8,153 nucleotides of DNA from JBEHWX01 sp048498995 (GTDB lineage: Bacteria > Bacteroidota > Ignavibacteria > OLB7): the NCBI GenBank assembly GCA_048498995.1, contig JBEHWX010000164.1, positions 1 to 8,153 of the forward strand, in the 5' to 3' direction. Below the pieces are notes generated by a model that worked only from the letters and a program-made list of their open reading frames with translations, was not told where the DNA came from and did not search any database. Positions 1 through 5,819 of this stretch are shown here, one piece after another (the stretch's first letter is position 1; each line of letters begins with the position of its first letter). The position numbers and the translations under genes were made by a program.

Positions 1-83
1 CCACGTCATGCGAAGTCGCGACGTGCCCTGTCACGACATCGACGGTTGCTGATCCGCATGCATCCGGCCGTGGTCGGCGCGCC

Positions 84-1352
84 TTACCTGACCACCTGGA
101 ACGGCGCGCTCAGCGTCGATCCGCCGGCGGTCATCCGGAGGAAGTAGACGCCGGAGACGAGCCCGAGCGGCTCCAGCGGAATGGTCTGCGCGCCGGCGCT
201 CGAGAGCCCCTCGCGCAGCACCGCCACCTCCCGCCCCAGCCGGTCGACCACCGTCAGACGGATGGTTCCGGGATGGGCCAGGGAGAAGGAGACGACGCTT
301 CCGGCGGTCGCTGGGCTCGGCGTCACGCGGAGCGCGGCGTCGAGGATGGTCGCGGCCTCGTCCGGGACCGAGGCCACGGAGGTCTTCCGGAGCACGGTGC
401 CGCTATCGCCGGCGACGATCGCCAGCCCTCCGCGGAAGGCCACGCTCCTCAGGGTGACGCCGGTCGGCGTCGACTCCTGATGCCAGCTCGCGCCGCCGTC
501 GGTGCTGGCCAGCACCATGCCCCCCTCCCCGACGGCATAGGCGTGCATCGGATCGGCGAAGGCCACGTCGTGGAGATCGTAGTTCTTTCCCCACTGTACC
601 TGACTCCAGGTGCCGCCGAAGTCGCTGGTGACGTACACGGCCCCGGAATCCCCCACCACCGCGCCGGACGCGCCGGACATGGCGATGGCGTTGAGCGCGC
701 CGAAGCGCGGCGGCGAGAACAGCCAGCTCCAGCTCTCCCCGCCGTTGACGCTTTTCAGGATCGTGCCGGCGCCGGTGAGTCCCATCGGGCCGACGGCGAA
801 CACCGTGTCGGCGTCGATGAGCACCGCGTCGACAAGTCCCCCCTCGTCGTTGAAGACATAGGGTGTCCAGCTGTCGCCGCCATCGGTGGTGCGGAGCACC
901 GGCTGGCCGGGAATCAGCGCGGTGGCGCCGATCATCGTCGGATTGCGCAGCGACGTCATGGCGCTGACGTTCATCGGGCGGAACGCCCAGGTAAGGCCAC
1001 CATCGGTGGTGACGGTGACCGCGGAGCTGTGGCCGACGGCGATCCCCGCGGTGGCGGAGCCGAAGGCGACGCCGAGGAGCCCGCGATCGAGCGCCCAGGG
1101 GAGCTGCGGGTCACGCTCGCTCCAGTTCGTGCCGCCATCCTCGGAGCGAAGGATGCGCATCAGCGGGCTGACGGCAACGACCACGTTGCCGTCGGGAATG
1201 GCGACCGCGGAAATCTCGGGTGCGCCGGGAAGCGTCAGACGCTCCCAGTCGGTCTGGGCGGCGGCGCGTCCGGCCAGGGTGACGAGCGCAGCGCCGATCG
1301 GCAGCAGGCGCATCGCGGCCGCGCGAACGGCTCGAATTCGTAGCACGTTCAT
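84..1352 (-). CDS. Secreted YCF48-like/Asp-box beta-propeller protein with T9SS-like C-terminal domain
   Basis: The protein has 422 residues. Residues 1-32 look like a Sec signal peptide: basic start, hydrophobic stretch from about 16 to 28, and an AAAQ cleavage-like end. The body carries at least six Asp-box/BNR-type motifs of form (S/T)xDGGxxW, near residues 70-77 (EDGGTNW), 116-122 (TDGGLTW), 156-162 (TDGGDSW), 202-208 (VNGGESW), 243-249 (SDFGGTW) and 284-290 (TDGGASW). This regular spacing is typical of YCF48/sialidase-like propellers. Residues 340-422 (VTPSPATAG, VVDRLGREVAVL, GVYFLRM) resemble the type IX secretion or FlgD-Ig-like C-terminal sorting domain, which suggests export and surface attachment. 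No catalytic residues were recognised, so a structural or binding role is likelier than an enzymatic one. The start is supported by GAGGAG ten bases upstream. It lies 217 bp after the GH1 gene and probably has its own promoter. Confidence 0.85.
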   Translation of the reverse strand: MNVLRIRAVRAAAMRLLPIGAALVTLAGRAAAQTDWERLTLPGAPEISAVAIPDGNVVVAVSPLMRILRSEDGGTNWSERDPQLPWALDRGLLGVAFGSATAGIAVGHSSAVTVTTDGGLTWAFRPMNVSAMTSLRNPTMIGATALIPGQPVLRTTDGGDSWTPYVFNDEGGLVDAVLIDADTVFAVGPMGLTGAGTILKSVNGGESWSWLFSPPRFGALNAIAMSGASGAVVGDSGAVYVTSDFGGTWSQVQWGKNYDLHDVAFADPMHAYAVGEGGMVLASTDGGASWHQESTPTGVTLRSVAFRGGLAIVAGDSGTVLRKTSVASVPDEAATILDAALRVTPSPATAGSVVSFSLAHPGTIRLTVVDRLGREVAVLREGLSSAGAQTIPLEPLGLVSGVYFLRMTAGGSTLSAPFQVVR

Positions 1353-1354
1353 CG

Positions 1355-1497
1355 GATGATTTCTCCTCGAATGTTGATCGTTTCGCGTCGCGACCGGGCT
1401 CCGACCGGACGCGCGCCGGCTGGGGATTGCCTCCCCGGACTGACGCGCCCGGCACTACGGACCGCGATGATCTCAGAGAACCACGAGGAGCATCATC
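1355..1497 (-). promoter_or_regulatory. Possible SD-sequestering leader hairpin of the propeller gene
   Basis: On the leftward strand, an upstream leader segment at 1497-1484 (GATGAT, one unpaired base, CTCCTCG) is complementary to the Shine-Dalgarno region at 1369-1355 (CGAGGAG, two unpaired bases, ATCATC). That gives 7+6 pairs around a 1x2 internal loop, closing about 114 nt. If transcription begins upstream of 1497, pairing would bury the GAGGAG ribosome site. The complementarity is read directly; the regulatory role is inferred. Confidence 0.35.
1363..1368 (-). promoter_or_regulatory. Ribosome binding site of the propeller-protein gene
   Basis: The leftward strand reads GAGGAG here, ten bases before the ATG at 1352. 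The site sits in a TTCGAGGAGA context shared with the SDR gene's ribosome site, and it lies inside one arm of a long-range inverted repeat (1355-1369 with 1484-1497). Confidence 0.7.
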
Positions 1498-1522
1498 GTA
1501 ACATCGCCGGCGCGCGCCACCG

Positions 1523-1563
1523 CGCGGCTCCGGCATCGACGCGGCTCCGGCATCGGCGATGCC
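1523..1563. repeat. 16-bp direct repeat and short palindrome downstream of the GH1 gene
   Basis: CGCGGCTCCGGCATCG occurs twice, at 1523-1538 and 1540-1555, with a 17-bp period. The second copy runs into a dyad, GGCATCG-G-CGATGCC, at 1549-1563, seven bases beyond the GH1 stop codon in the direction of its transcription. It could form a short GC hairpin acting as a terminator for the SDR-GH1 operon, but no T-tract follows, so the terminator reading is weak. Confidence 0.5.
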
Positions 1564-1569
1564 CGGGCG

Positions 1570-2778
1570 TCAGTGCATCTCCAGCGGGAGCGCGTAGCCG
1601 AGCTGGTTCGGCGGCCAGACCGGACGCCAGATGTCGATCAGCCTGCGGAACGCCTCACCGACCGGACGGATCTTCCGGTCGATATCGAACAGGCCGAGCG
1701 GGTTGACGTGGCCGTTGTTCTCACGCAGCGCCGTGTCCCAGTCCACCTGATCGATCAGGCTGTACCAGGTGAAGCCGAGGATCGGCACGCCGTCGTCGCA
1801 GAGCCGTCGGACGTTGGCCCACTCCTTCTTCAGCCACGACACCGAATCCGGCTCCTGGATGTTGGTCTCGGTGTGCATCACCGGCATGTGATAGCGGTTG
1901 AAATACTGGTGGGTGATCACGTAGTAGCCGAAGATCTCCCCCGAGGGAGAGGTGGAGCCGTCGGCGTGGACCATGTGCTCGTTGGTGACGTAGTAGTCGG
2001 TCCCCATGATGCAGCGCCCCTTCACGTGATGCTCGCCGAACCAGTGATACTCCGCGCGGGTCATCCCGTTGTCGAGAAGGTATTCGTACATCATCACGTT
2101 GAGCGGGTTGCCGTAGGTGAGGTCGAGCGCGAGGAAGCGCTTCTCGTTCAGGAACCCCGCGGCTTCCATGCAGGAGGGATCCTCGGCGTGAAAATATTCG
2201 GAGGATTCGCTCTGGATGAAGACCGCCTCCGGCTGCACCTCCAGGATCGCCCGCATCGCCATCACATTGGCCTGGCAGAGATGCTTCAACGCGGTGACGA
2301 ACGAGCGGTCGTCGTTGAGCCGTTCGTTCCACCAGCCGTACTGCGCCGAGAAGGTGGCCGCCACGAAGATCTCGTTGACCGGCGTGTAGAGCTTCACCCA
2401 GGGGAAGCGCTGGGCGAACGCCCGCGCGTACTCCGCGAAGTACTTGGGCCAGTCCGGATTCTGAAAGCCTCCGATCCAGTCGGGAACGCCGAAGTGACAG
2501 AGATCGGCGATCGGGTGGATGTTCCGCCGCTTCAACGAATGGAACGTCTCGTCGGTGAAATCCCAGTCGTAGCTCCCGGGGCCGCGATGCGCCTGATAGT
2601 ACGGAGGTCCGTACCGGAGAAAGGAGACGCCGAGCTTCTGCACCAGATCGAAATCCTGCTGCCAGCGCTTGTAATGTCCCCCCTTCTCCAATTCGTCGAC
2701 GCGCGCGGTCGTGCCGTCGGGAAGGCGGATGGTCGGATAACTGTTTTCGATGCCGGTGGCGAACATGAAGACCGACAT
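1570..2778 (-). CDS. Glycoside hydrolase family 1-like protein (beta-glycosidase-like)
   Basis: The protein has 402 residues and no signal peptide, so it is probably cytoplasmic. Its order of motifs follows the GH1 TIM barrel. HFGVPDWIGG (95-104) matches the usual HWDLPxWL position. YTPVNEI (131-137) gives the acid/base Glu136 in the conserved NE. GTDYY (259-263) matches the usual GxNYY. MHTETN (301-306) places the candidate nucleophile Glu304 where ITENG normally sits. WYSLIDQVDW (338-347) matches the WSLLDNFEW region, and GLFDID (362-367) the GLxxVD region. It is somewhat shorter than typical GH1 enzymes (about 440-480), and the NEP proline is Ile137, so it is a divergent member whose substrate cannot be named. 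The ATG is preceded by CAGGAG with a nine-base gap. It follows the SDR gene by 30 bp, which argues for co-transcription and a linked role in sugar or glycoside conversion. Confidence 0.8.
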   Translation of the reverse strand: MSVFMFATGIENSYPTIRLPDGTTARVDELEKGGHYKRWQQDFDLVQKLGVSFLRYGPPYYQAHRGPGSYDWDFTDETFHSLKRRNIHPIADLCHFGVPDWIGGFQNPDWPKYFAEYARAFAQRFPWVKLYTPVNEIFVAATFSAQYGWWNERLNDDRSFVTALKHLCQANVMAMRAILEVQPEAVFIQSESSEYFHAEDPSCMEAAGFLNEKRFLALDLTYGNPLNVMMYEYLLDNGMTRAEYHWFGEHHVKGRCIMGTDYYVTNEHMVHADGSTSPSGEIFGYYVITHQYFNRYHMPVMHTETNIQEPDSVSWLKKEWANVRRLCDDGVPILGFTWYSLIDQVDWDTALRENNGHVNPLGLFDIDRKIRPVGEAFRRLIDIWRPVWPPNQLGYALPLEMH

Positions 2779-2787
2779 ATATGCACA

Positions 2788-2793
2788 CTCCTG
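2788..2793 (-). promoter_or_regulatory. Ribosome binding site of the GH1-like gene
   Basis: CAGGAG on the leftward strand lies nine bases before the ATG at 2778. It is inside the 30-bp gap after the SDR stop and fixes the GH1 start. Confidence 0.7.
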
Positions 2794-2808
2794 AATCGGG
2801 ATCGTTGA

Positions 2809-3540
2809 TCAGAGAATGTCGAGGCGGCCACCGTCGACGACGAGGGTGGTGCCGTTGACGAAGCCGGCCTCATTCGAGGCGACGAAGCAGATGGCGGCGG
2901 CGAGATCTTCCGGCTTGCCGATTTTTCCCTCCACGTGCTCCTTCCCGCTCTTGACGTTCGGGTTGTTCCAGAGCATCGGCGTGTCGACCGCGCCGGGCGC
3001 GACCGAGTTGACGCGGATCCCGCGCTCGGTGCACTCCAGGCTCAGCGCGCGCGTGAACGCCTCGACGCCCCCCTTCGATGTCGCGTACGGCACCACGTTC
3101 ATCGTGGTCTCGTGCGCGTGCACGGAGCTCACGTTCACGATCGCCGAGCCGTCGGCCATGTGGGGGATGGAATACTTGCTGAAGAGAAAAAGAGCGCGGA
3201 GGTTCACCGCGATCACGTGGTCCCACTCCTCGAGCGACAGATCGACCAGCGGGCTGAAGGTCATCATGGCGGCGTTGTTGACGAGCACGTCCACTTTCTT
3301 CCAGCGATCGACCGCCATGTCGACGGCGGCGCGCGCCTGCTCGGGCACCGAGACATCGGCCTTGGCGAAGACCGCCTCGCCGCCGGCGGCGGTGATCTCG
3401 TCGGCGACCTGCCGACCATGCTCCTCGTTGTAATCGACCACGACCACGCGGCCTCCTTCCTCGGCGAACCGCTTGCATGTGGCCCGCCCGATACCGGAGC
3501 CGCCTCCGGTCACGATGCAGACTTTCCCTTGAAATCTCAT
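2809..3540 (-). CDS. SDR family NAD(P)-dependent oxidoreductase (classical)
   Basis: This is a classical short-chain dehydrogenase/reductase of 243 residues, close to the usual 250. The Rossmann nucleotide motif TGGGSGIG is at 11-18. Asp36, at the end of the second strand (VVVVDYN), predicts preference for NAD(H) over NADP(H). NNAA is at 88-91. The catalytic set is Asn113 (AVNL), Ser139 (NVSS), Tyr152 and Lys156 (YATSK). The PG motif is at 182-183 and the C-terminal VDGG at 235-238. The substrate is not determinable. The neighbouring GH1-like hydrolase hints at a sugar or sugar-derived alcohol, but that is inference. An in-frame ATG at 3666 would add 42 residues unlike any SDR N-terminus. The start at MRFQGK is preferred because GAGGAG lies six bases before it and the fold begins at once. 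It is probably the first gene of an operon with the GH1 gene. Confidence 0.92.
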   Translation of the reverse strand: MRFQGKVCIVTGGGSGIGRATCKRFAEEGGRVVVVDYNEEHGRQVADEITAAGGEAVFAKADVSVPEQARAAVDMAVDRWKKVDVLVNNAAMMTFSPLVDLSLEEWDHVIAVNLRALFLFSKYSIPHMADGSAIVNVSSVHAHETTMNVVPYATSKGGVEAFTRALSLECTERGIRVNSVAPGAVDTPMLWNNPNVKSGKEHVEGKIGKPEDLAAAICFVASNEAGFVNGTTLVVDGGRLDIL

Positions 3541-3655
3541 GGAGATCTCCTCGAACTGTTCCGGCATTGATGGGCGCAGGCAGCACCGAACAAGAACCGT
3601 ACCGCGAGAAGAGTCGATCAAAGAGGAGCGGCCGAAGAAATTCGAGGAGATCTCG
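3541..3655 (-). promoter_or_regulatory. Possible SD-sequestering leader hairpin of the SDR gene
   Basis: GAGATCTCCTCGAA at 3542-3555 has an exact reverse complement at 3641-3654. In a leftward transcript the upstream arm (CTCCTC-containing) could pair over 14 bp with the Shine-Dalgarno arm immediately before the SDR ATG, closing an 85-nt loop. Similarity extends past the core: 18 of 20 bases match when 3536-3555 is compared with the complement of 3641-3660. This could be a translational control element or the relic of an inverted duplication. The transcription start is unknown. Confidence 0.4.
3547..3552 (-). promoter_or_regulatory. Ribosome binding site of the SDR gene
   Basis: GAGGAG on the leftward strand with a six-base spacer to the ATG at 3540. 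It decides the start over the upstream in-frame ATG. The site is contained in an inverted-repeat arm (3542-3555). Confidence 0.75.
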
Positions 3656-3847
3656 ATGCGATGCATACCCCGCGAGCCATCACGTCGGGGCCGTGGCGTC
3701 GGATGTCACATGCGCGACTGATCGAACAGCGAGAGCCGGATCTGGAGAACGAGCGTGCGTGAGATGATGCGAGACGGGAAACGGAACCCGAGGTGGTGAG
3801 AGGAGCTAAGGCCTGAAGAGAGTCGAGGCGGCGAGCTTCGGGAGGAT

Positions 3848-3883
3848 TCATGTGGAGACGCTCGATGGAGCGCCCCCACATGA
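3848..3883 (-). terminator. Symmetrical hairpin downstream of the anti-sigma gene, possible terminator
   Basis: TCATGTGG (3848-3855) pairs with CCACATGA (3876-3883). After a 3x3 internal loop, CGCTC (3859-3863) pairs with GAGCG (3868-3872) around a GATG tetraloop. It begins about 45 bp past the anti-sigma stop at 3928, a plausible place for transcription to end. There is no run of T residues on either side, so it could be a factor-dependent terminator, an RNA-stabilising hairpin or a protein-binding dyad. Confidence 0.4.
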
Positions 3884-3927
3884 CGATCGATCGTGTTCAT
3901 CATGCGAACACCATCATCATTCGCTTT

Positions 3928-4767
3928 TCATGGGCGATCGTTCTTCTCGATCCTCTTCGGCACCTTGCCGAGATCGATGCGCACCGGAACACGCATCGAG
4001 TCGGTGACGATGACGGTGGGGGCGCTCGCTTCCGGCGTCTGCCGGCGGGTGGCCGCATCCTCCCGTCCGGTCCCTTCCGTGGGGCGCGCCGACGCGGAGG
4101 ATGCCGACGCGGATTGCGCGGCGGCCGACGACGTGCTGGCCCGAGCTTCGACACGCCGGTCGGATCCGCTCCGGATGCTCTCACGCGGCGCGTCGCTCCT
4201 CGGAGCCGCCTCCGTCCGCCGCGCATCGGCGGGGGACGTCGCCGGAGCGGAAGGAGCGGCCATCGGCGTGGAGGCCGGAGCGCTCGCTGAAGCGCTCGCT
4301 GGAGCGTTCGCCGGTGCGGGCGCCGAGGCATTCGCCGGAGCGCTCGCGCGTGGAGTGGCCGGCTCGATGGAGGGAGCTCCACGGTCGCCACCGCGCTCGG
4401 TGGCCGGACCGTCGTTCAGTTTCACGATGGCAACCGTGGCCGAGACTCCCACGGCGGCGGCAATGGCGATTCCCTTCATTGCCCCACCACCGAAGAGCCG
4501 CGCGATCCAGGAGCCGCCCCGGCCACCGGCCTGGTACATCGCCTGGCGCCCGAGCATATCGAGCAGGTGTCGGCGTCCGCCCGGCGGGGCCGGCGGAAGC
4601 GCGGCGCGATCGATCAGCAACGTCCTGGTAATCGTCCGCTCGGCATCCACGGCGCGGCGCAGCGCCGGCTCGCGCTCCATGCGAAGGAGAAACGCGTGCT
4701 CCTCCTCCGGTCCCATCGCGCCGGAGATGAATTTCAGAATCGGATCGTCGGTCATTCCCCTGTTCAT
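3928..4767 (-). CDS. Putative membrane-anchored anti-sigma factor with Ala/Pro/Ser-rich periplasmic linker
   Basis: The protein has 279 residues. Residues 1-95 form a charged, helical cytoplasmic part; FISGAMGPEEEHAFLLRMEREPALRRAVDAE-like text around 13-43 resembles the N-terminal anti-sigma domain. No HxxxCxxC zinc motif is present. One membrane segment spans about 97-117 (MKGIAIAAAVGVSATVAIV). Residues 119-250 are low-complexity Ala/Pro/Ser/Arg, including a 24-residue block coded by a 12-bp tandem repeat. Residues 251-279 (TVIVTDSMRVPVRIDLGKVP) look like a short conserved beta-strand tail. It follows the ECF sigma gene by 102 bp on the same strand, the usual sigma/anti-sigma order, and this is the main reason for the call. 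The start is uncertain: ATG at 4755 is an alternative and neither has a good ribosome site. It could instead be an unrelated single-pass envelope protein. Confidence 0.65.
   Translation of the reverse strand: MNRGMTDDPILKFISGAMGPEEEHAFLLRMEREPALRRAVDAERTITRTLLIDRAALPPAPPGGRRHLLDMLGRQAMYQAGGRGGSWIARLFGGGAMKGIAIAAAVGVSATVAIVKLNDGPATERGGDRGAPSIEPATPRASAPANASAPAPANAPASASASAPASTPMAAPSAPATSPADARRTEAAPRSDAPRESIRSGSDRRVEARASTSSAAAQSASASSASARPTEGTGREDAATRRQTPEASAPTVIVTDSMRVPVRIDLGKVPKRIEKNDRP
4276..4347 (-). repeat. Six 12-bp tandem units inside the anti-sigma gene
   Basis: Units begin at 4276, 4288, 4300, 4312, 4324 and 4336. The rightward-strand consensus is approximately CGGAGCGCTCGC, with the first and last units identical. 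On the coding strand each unit encodes four residues (ASAP, ANAS, APAP, ANAP, ASAS, ASAP) at residues 141-164. The period is a multiple of three, so copy-number change would alter linker length without a frameshift. Confidence 0.75.
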
Positions 4768-4869
4768 GATCGTTCTCAGAGCTCAACGTCCCGCCGGTCG
4801 GCGATGGACGGTAAATAATTCGGGTTGGCGCGTCGCGGCGGCGACGCGGAGTTTTGGCGGGAGGAGCGG

Positions 4870-5469
4870 CTACCGGTCGGCCTTGAGCACGAGCTCGCGG
4901 AGCTCGCGACGGGCGCGGGAGGCGCGCTTCCAGATCGCCTCGGGGGACTTGCCCAGCATCTGGGCTATCTCCTCGAAGCGGTACCCGCAGTAGATATTCA
5001 GGATCAGCACTTCGCGGTGCTCGAACGAGAGAGCGTCGAGCGCGCCGAGGATCATCTCCTCATTGTCCGATGGATGCCCGGCCACCGACGGGTGGGCCGA
5101 ATCCGGCAGGGTGGAGAGGGCCTGATGAACGCGCGAGCGCATCCGATGACGGATGCAGAGATTGCGCGCGATCTTCAGGAAGTATCCGAGCGGCGCGTCG
5201 ATCCGGCGTGCCCGCTTCCGGAGGCGGAGCACCCGTTCCCACATTTCCTGCGTGATGTCCCCGGCCAGCTCCCTGTCCCCCAGGATCTTGAGACAGTAGA
5301 TGAAGAGCCGCTCGTTGTGTCGGTCGTACAACTCGACGAACGGGGCGTTCTCTCCGGCCAGGAATCTCTCCATCAGAAGGGCATCGGACGCGGCGGCGGC
5401 GCGCGAGGCTGGGTCTCCGCGCATCGCCGTCCCGAACGGCTCTCCCATGGTCAATGTCATCTCCCTCAT
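4870..5469 (-). CDS. RNA polymerase ECF-type sigma-70 factor
   Basis: The protein is about 200 residues, normal for an ECF sigma factor. Region 2 is recognisable in FVELYDRHNERLFIYCLKIL, followed by GDRELAGDITQEMWERVLR and the PLGYFLKIARNLCIRHRMR helix, which contribute to core binding and -10 recognition. A linker (SVAGHPSDNEEM) leads to region 4, with LSFEHREVLILNIYCGYRFEE (split here only as text) and the helix-turn-helix IAQMLGKSPEAIWKRASRARREL for -35 recognition. No extra C-terminal domain (such as SnoaL) is present. The start is ambiguous: ATGs at 5469, 5460 and 5448 are in frame. 5469 has a weak GGGA, 5448 has AGGGAG twelve bases upstream (193 residues), and 5460 abuts that same purine run. 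Extension to 5571 is unlikely because the added residues have no family character. It heads a pair with the putative anti-sigma gene and is divergent from the OMP gene. Confidence 0.88.
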   Translation of the reverse strand: MREMTLTMGEPFGTAMRGDPASRAAAASDALLMERFLAGENAPFVELYDRHNERLFIYCLKILGDRELAGDITQEMWERVLRLRKRARRIDAPLGYFLKIARNLCIRHRMRSRVHQALSTLPDSAHPSVAGHPSDNEEMILGALDALSFEHREVLILNIYCGYRFEEIAQMLGKSPEAIWKRASRARRELRELVLKADR

Positions 5470-5819
5470 GGTTCCCGAGAAATTTTGAAGGGTACACGCG
5501 AAAGATACCCCGCCCCCCCGGAACCTGACCGGCACATCCGGCCGCCCCGAAATTTCCCGCGCGACCATCACCCGCGATCATTCGCCATCCTCCTCGTCAT
5601 GGTCCGTGATGGCCACCGTCGTGGACCGGCTCGGCGTGGCGGGAAGGAGGATATTCGGATATTTCGCCACCGGCATCGATCGGCGGTCAGGTTCCCGCGC
5701 CGCGAGTGCTCTATCGACTCGACGAGGGAACCGATCGGCCTCCGACGCATCGATCGTATCGCATGGATCGTATCGCCTCGATCACCCGCGCCGCTGGAGG
5801 CGGAATCGCACAGAGCTCT
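5470..5819. other. Divergent intergenic region between the sigma and OMP genes
   Basis: These 350 bp must contain the promoters of both the leftward sigma gene and the rightward OMP gene. Visible structure includes a C-tract near 5511-5519, a locally AT-rich tandem pair GGATATTC/GGATATTT at 5649-5664 that could serve as a -10 region for the rightward gene, and an 11-bp direct repeat at 5752-5776. No sure -35/-10 pair or ECF-type promoter was identified, and no protein-like frame is present. Confidence 0.5.
5752..5776. repeat. 11-bp direct repeat upstream of the OMP gene
   Basis: GATCGTATCGC occurs at 5752-5762 and 5766-5776, a 14-bp period, 44-68 bp before the chosen OMP start. It could be a regulator-binding site. 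The second copy is preceded by an in-frame ATG at 5763, so the region could also be the start of a longer OMP reading frame. Confidence 0.5.

Larger units (their letters stand above)
3541..3927. other. 387-bp non-coding region between the SDR and anti-sigma genes
   Basis: No convincing gene was found here. The region holds the SDR leader with its inverted repeat (3541-3655), an otherwise featureless stretch from about 3660 to 3845, and a two-part hairpin (3848-3883) just downstream of the anti-sigma stop. Short frames here, including a 21-codon rightward one at 3656-3721, lack any protein-like character. The SDR operon promoter should lie here, but no clear -35/-10 pair was recognised. Confidence 0.6.

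Noticed and set aside
1..27. CACGTC/GACGTG dyad at the left edge as a terminator of the propeller gene
   Set aside because: Six pairs with a 12-base loop, no T-tract, and cut close to the window edge; not distinguishable from chance.
273..1343. Rightward open frame of 356 codons antisense to the propeller gene
   Set aside because: Low-complexity Gly/Arg/Ala/His-rich translation with no family motifs; it mirrors the third-position GC bias of the real gene, which has a signal peptide and Asp-boxes.
1573..2808. Rightward open frame of 411 codons antisense to the GH1 gene
   Set aside because: Val/Arg/His/Glu-rich shadow without domain signals; the opposite strand encodes a clear GH1-like protein with a ribosome site.
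3541..3666. 42-residue N-terminal extension of the SDR gene from ATG 3666
   Set aside because: SDR proteins begin near the TGxxxGIG motif, the added residues are unlike the family, and a well-spaced GAGGAG supports 3540.
3656..3721. Rightward 21-codon ORF preceded by GAGGAG
   Set aside because: Its ribosome-like site is just the complement arm of the SDR leader inverted repeat, and the peptide has no recognisable features.
5470..5732. GGTTCCC/GGGAACC pairing between the sigma start region (5470-5476) and 5726-5732 as a third SD-masking leader
   Set aside because: Only seven pairs over more than 240 bp, easily expected by chance, and it does not cover a confident ribosome site.
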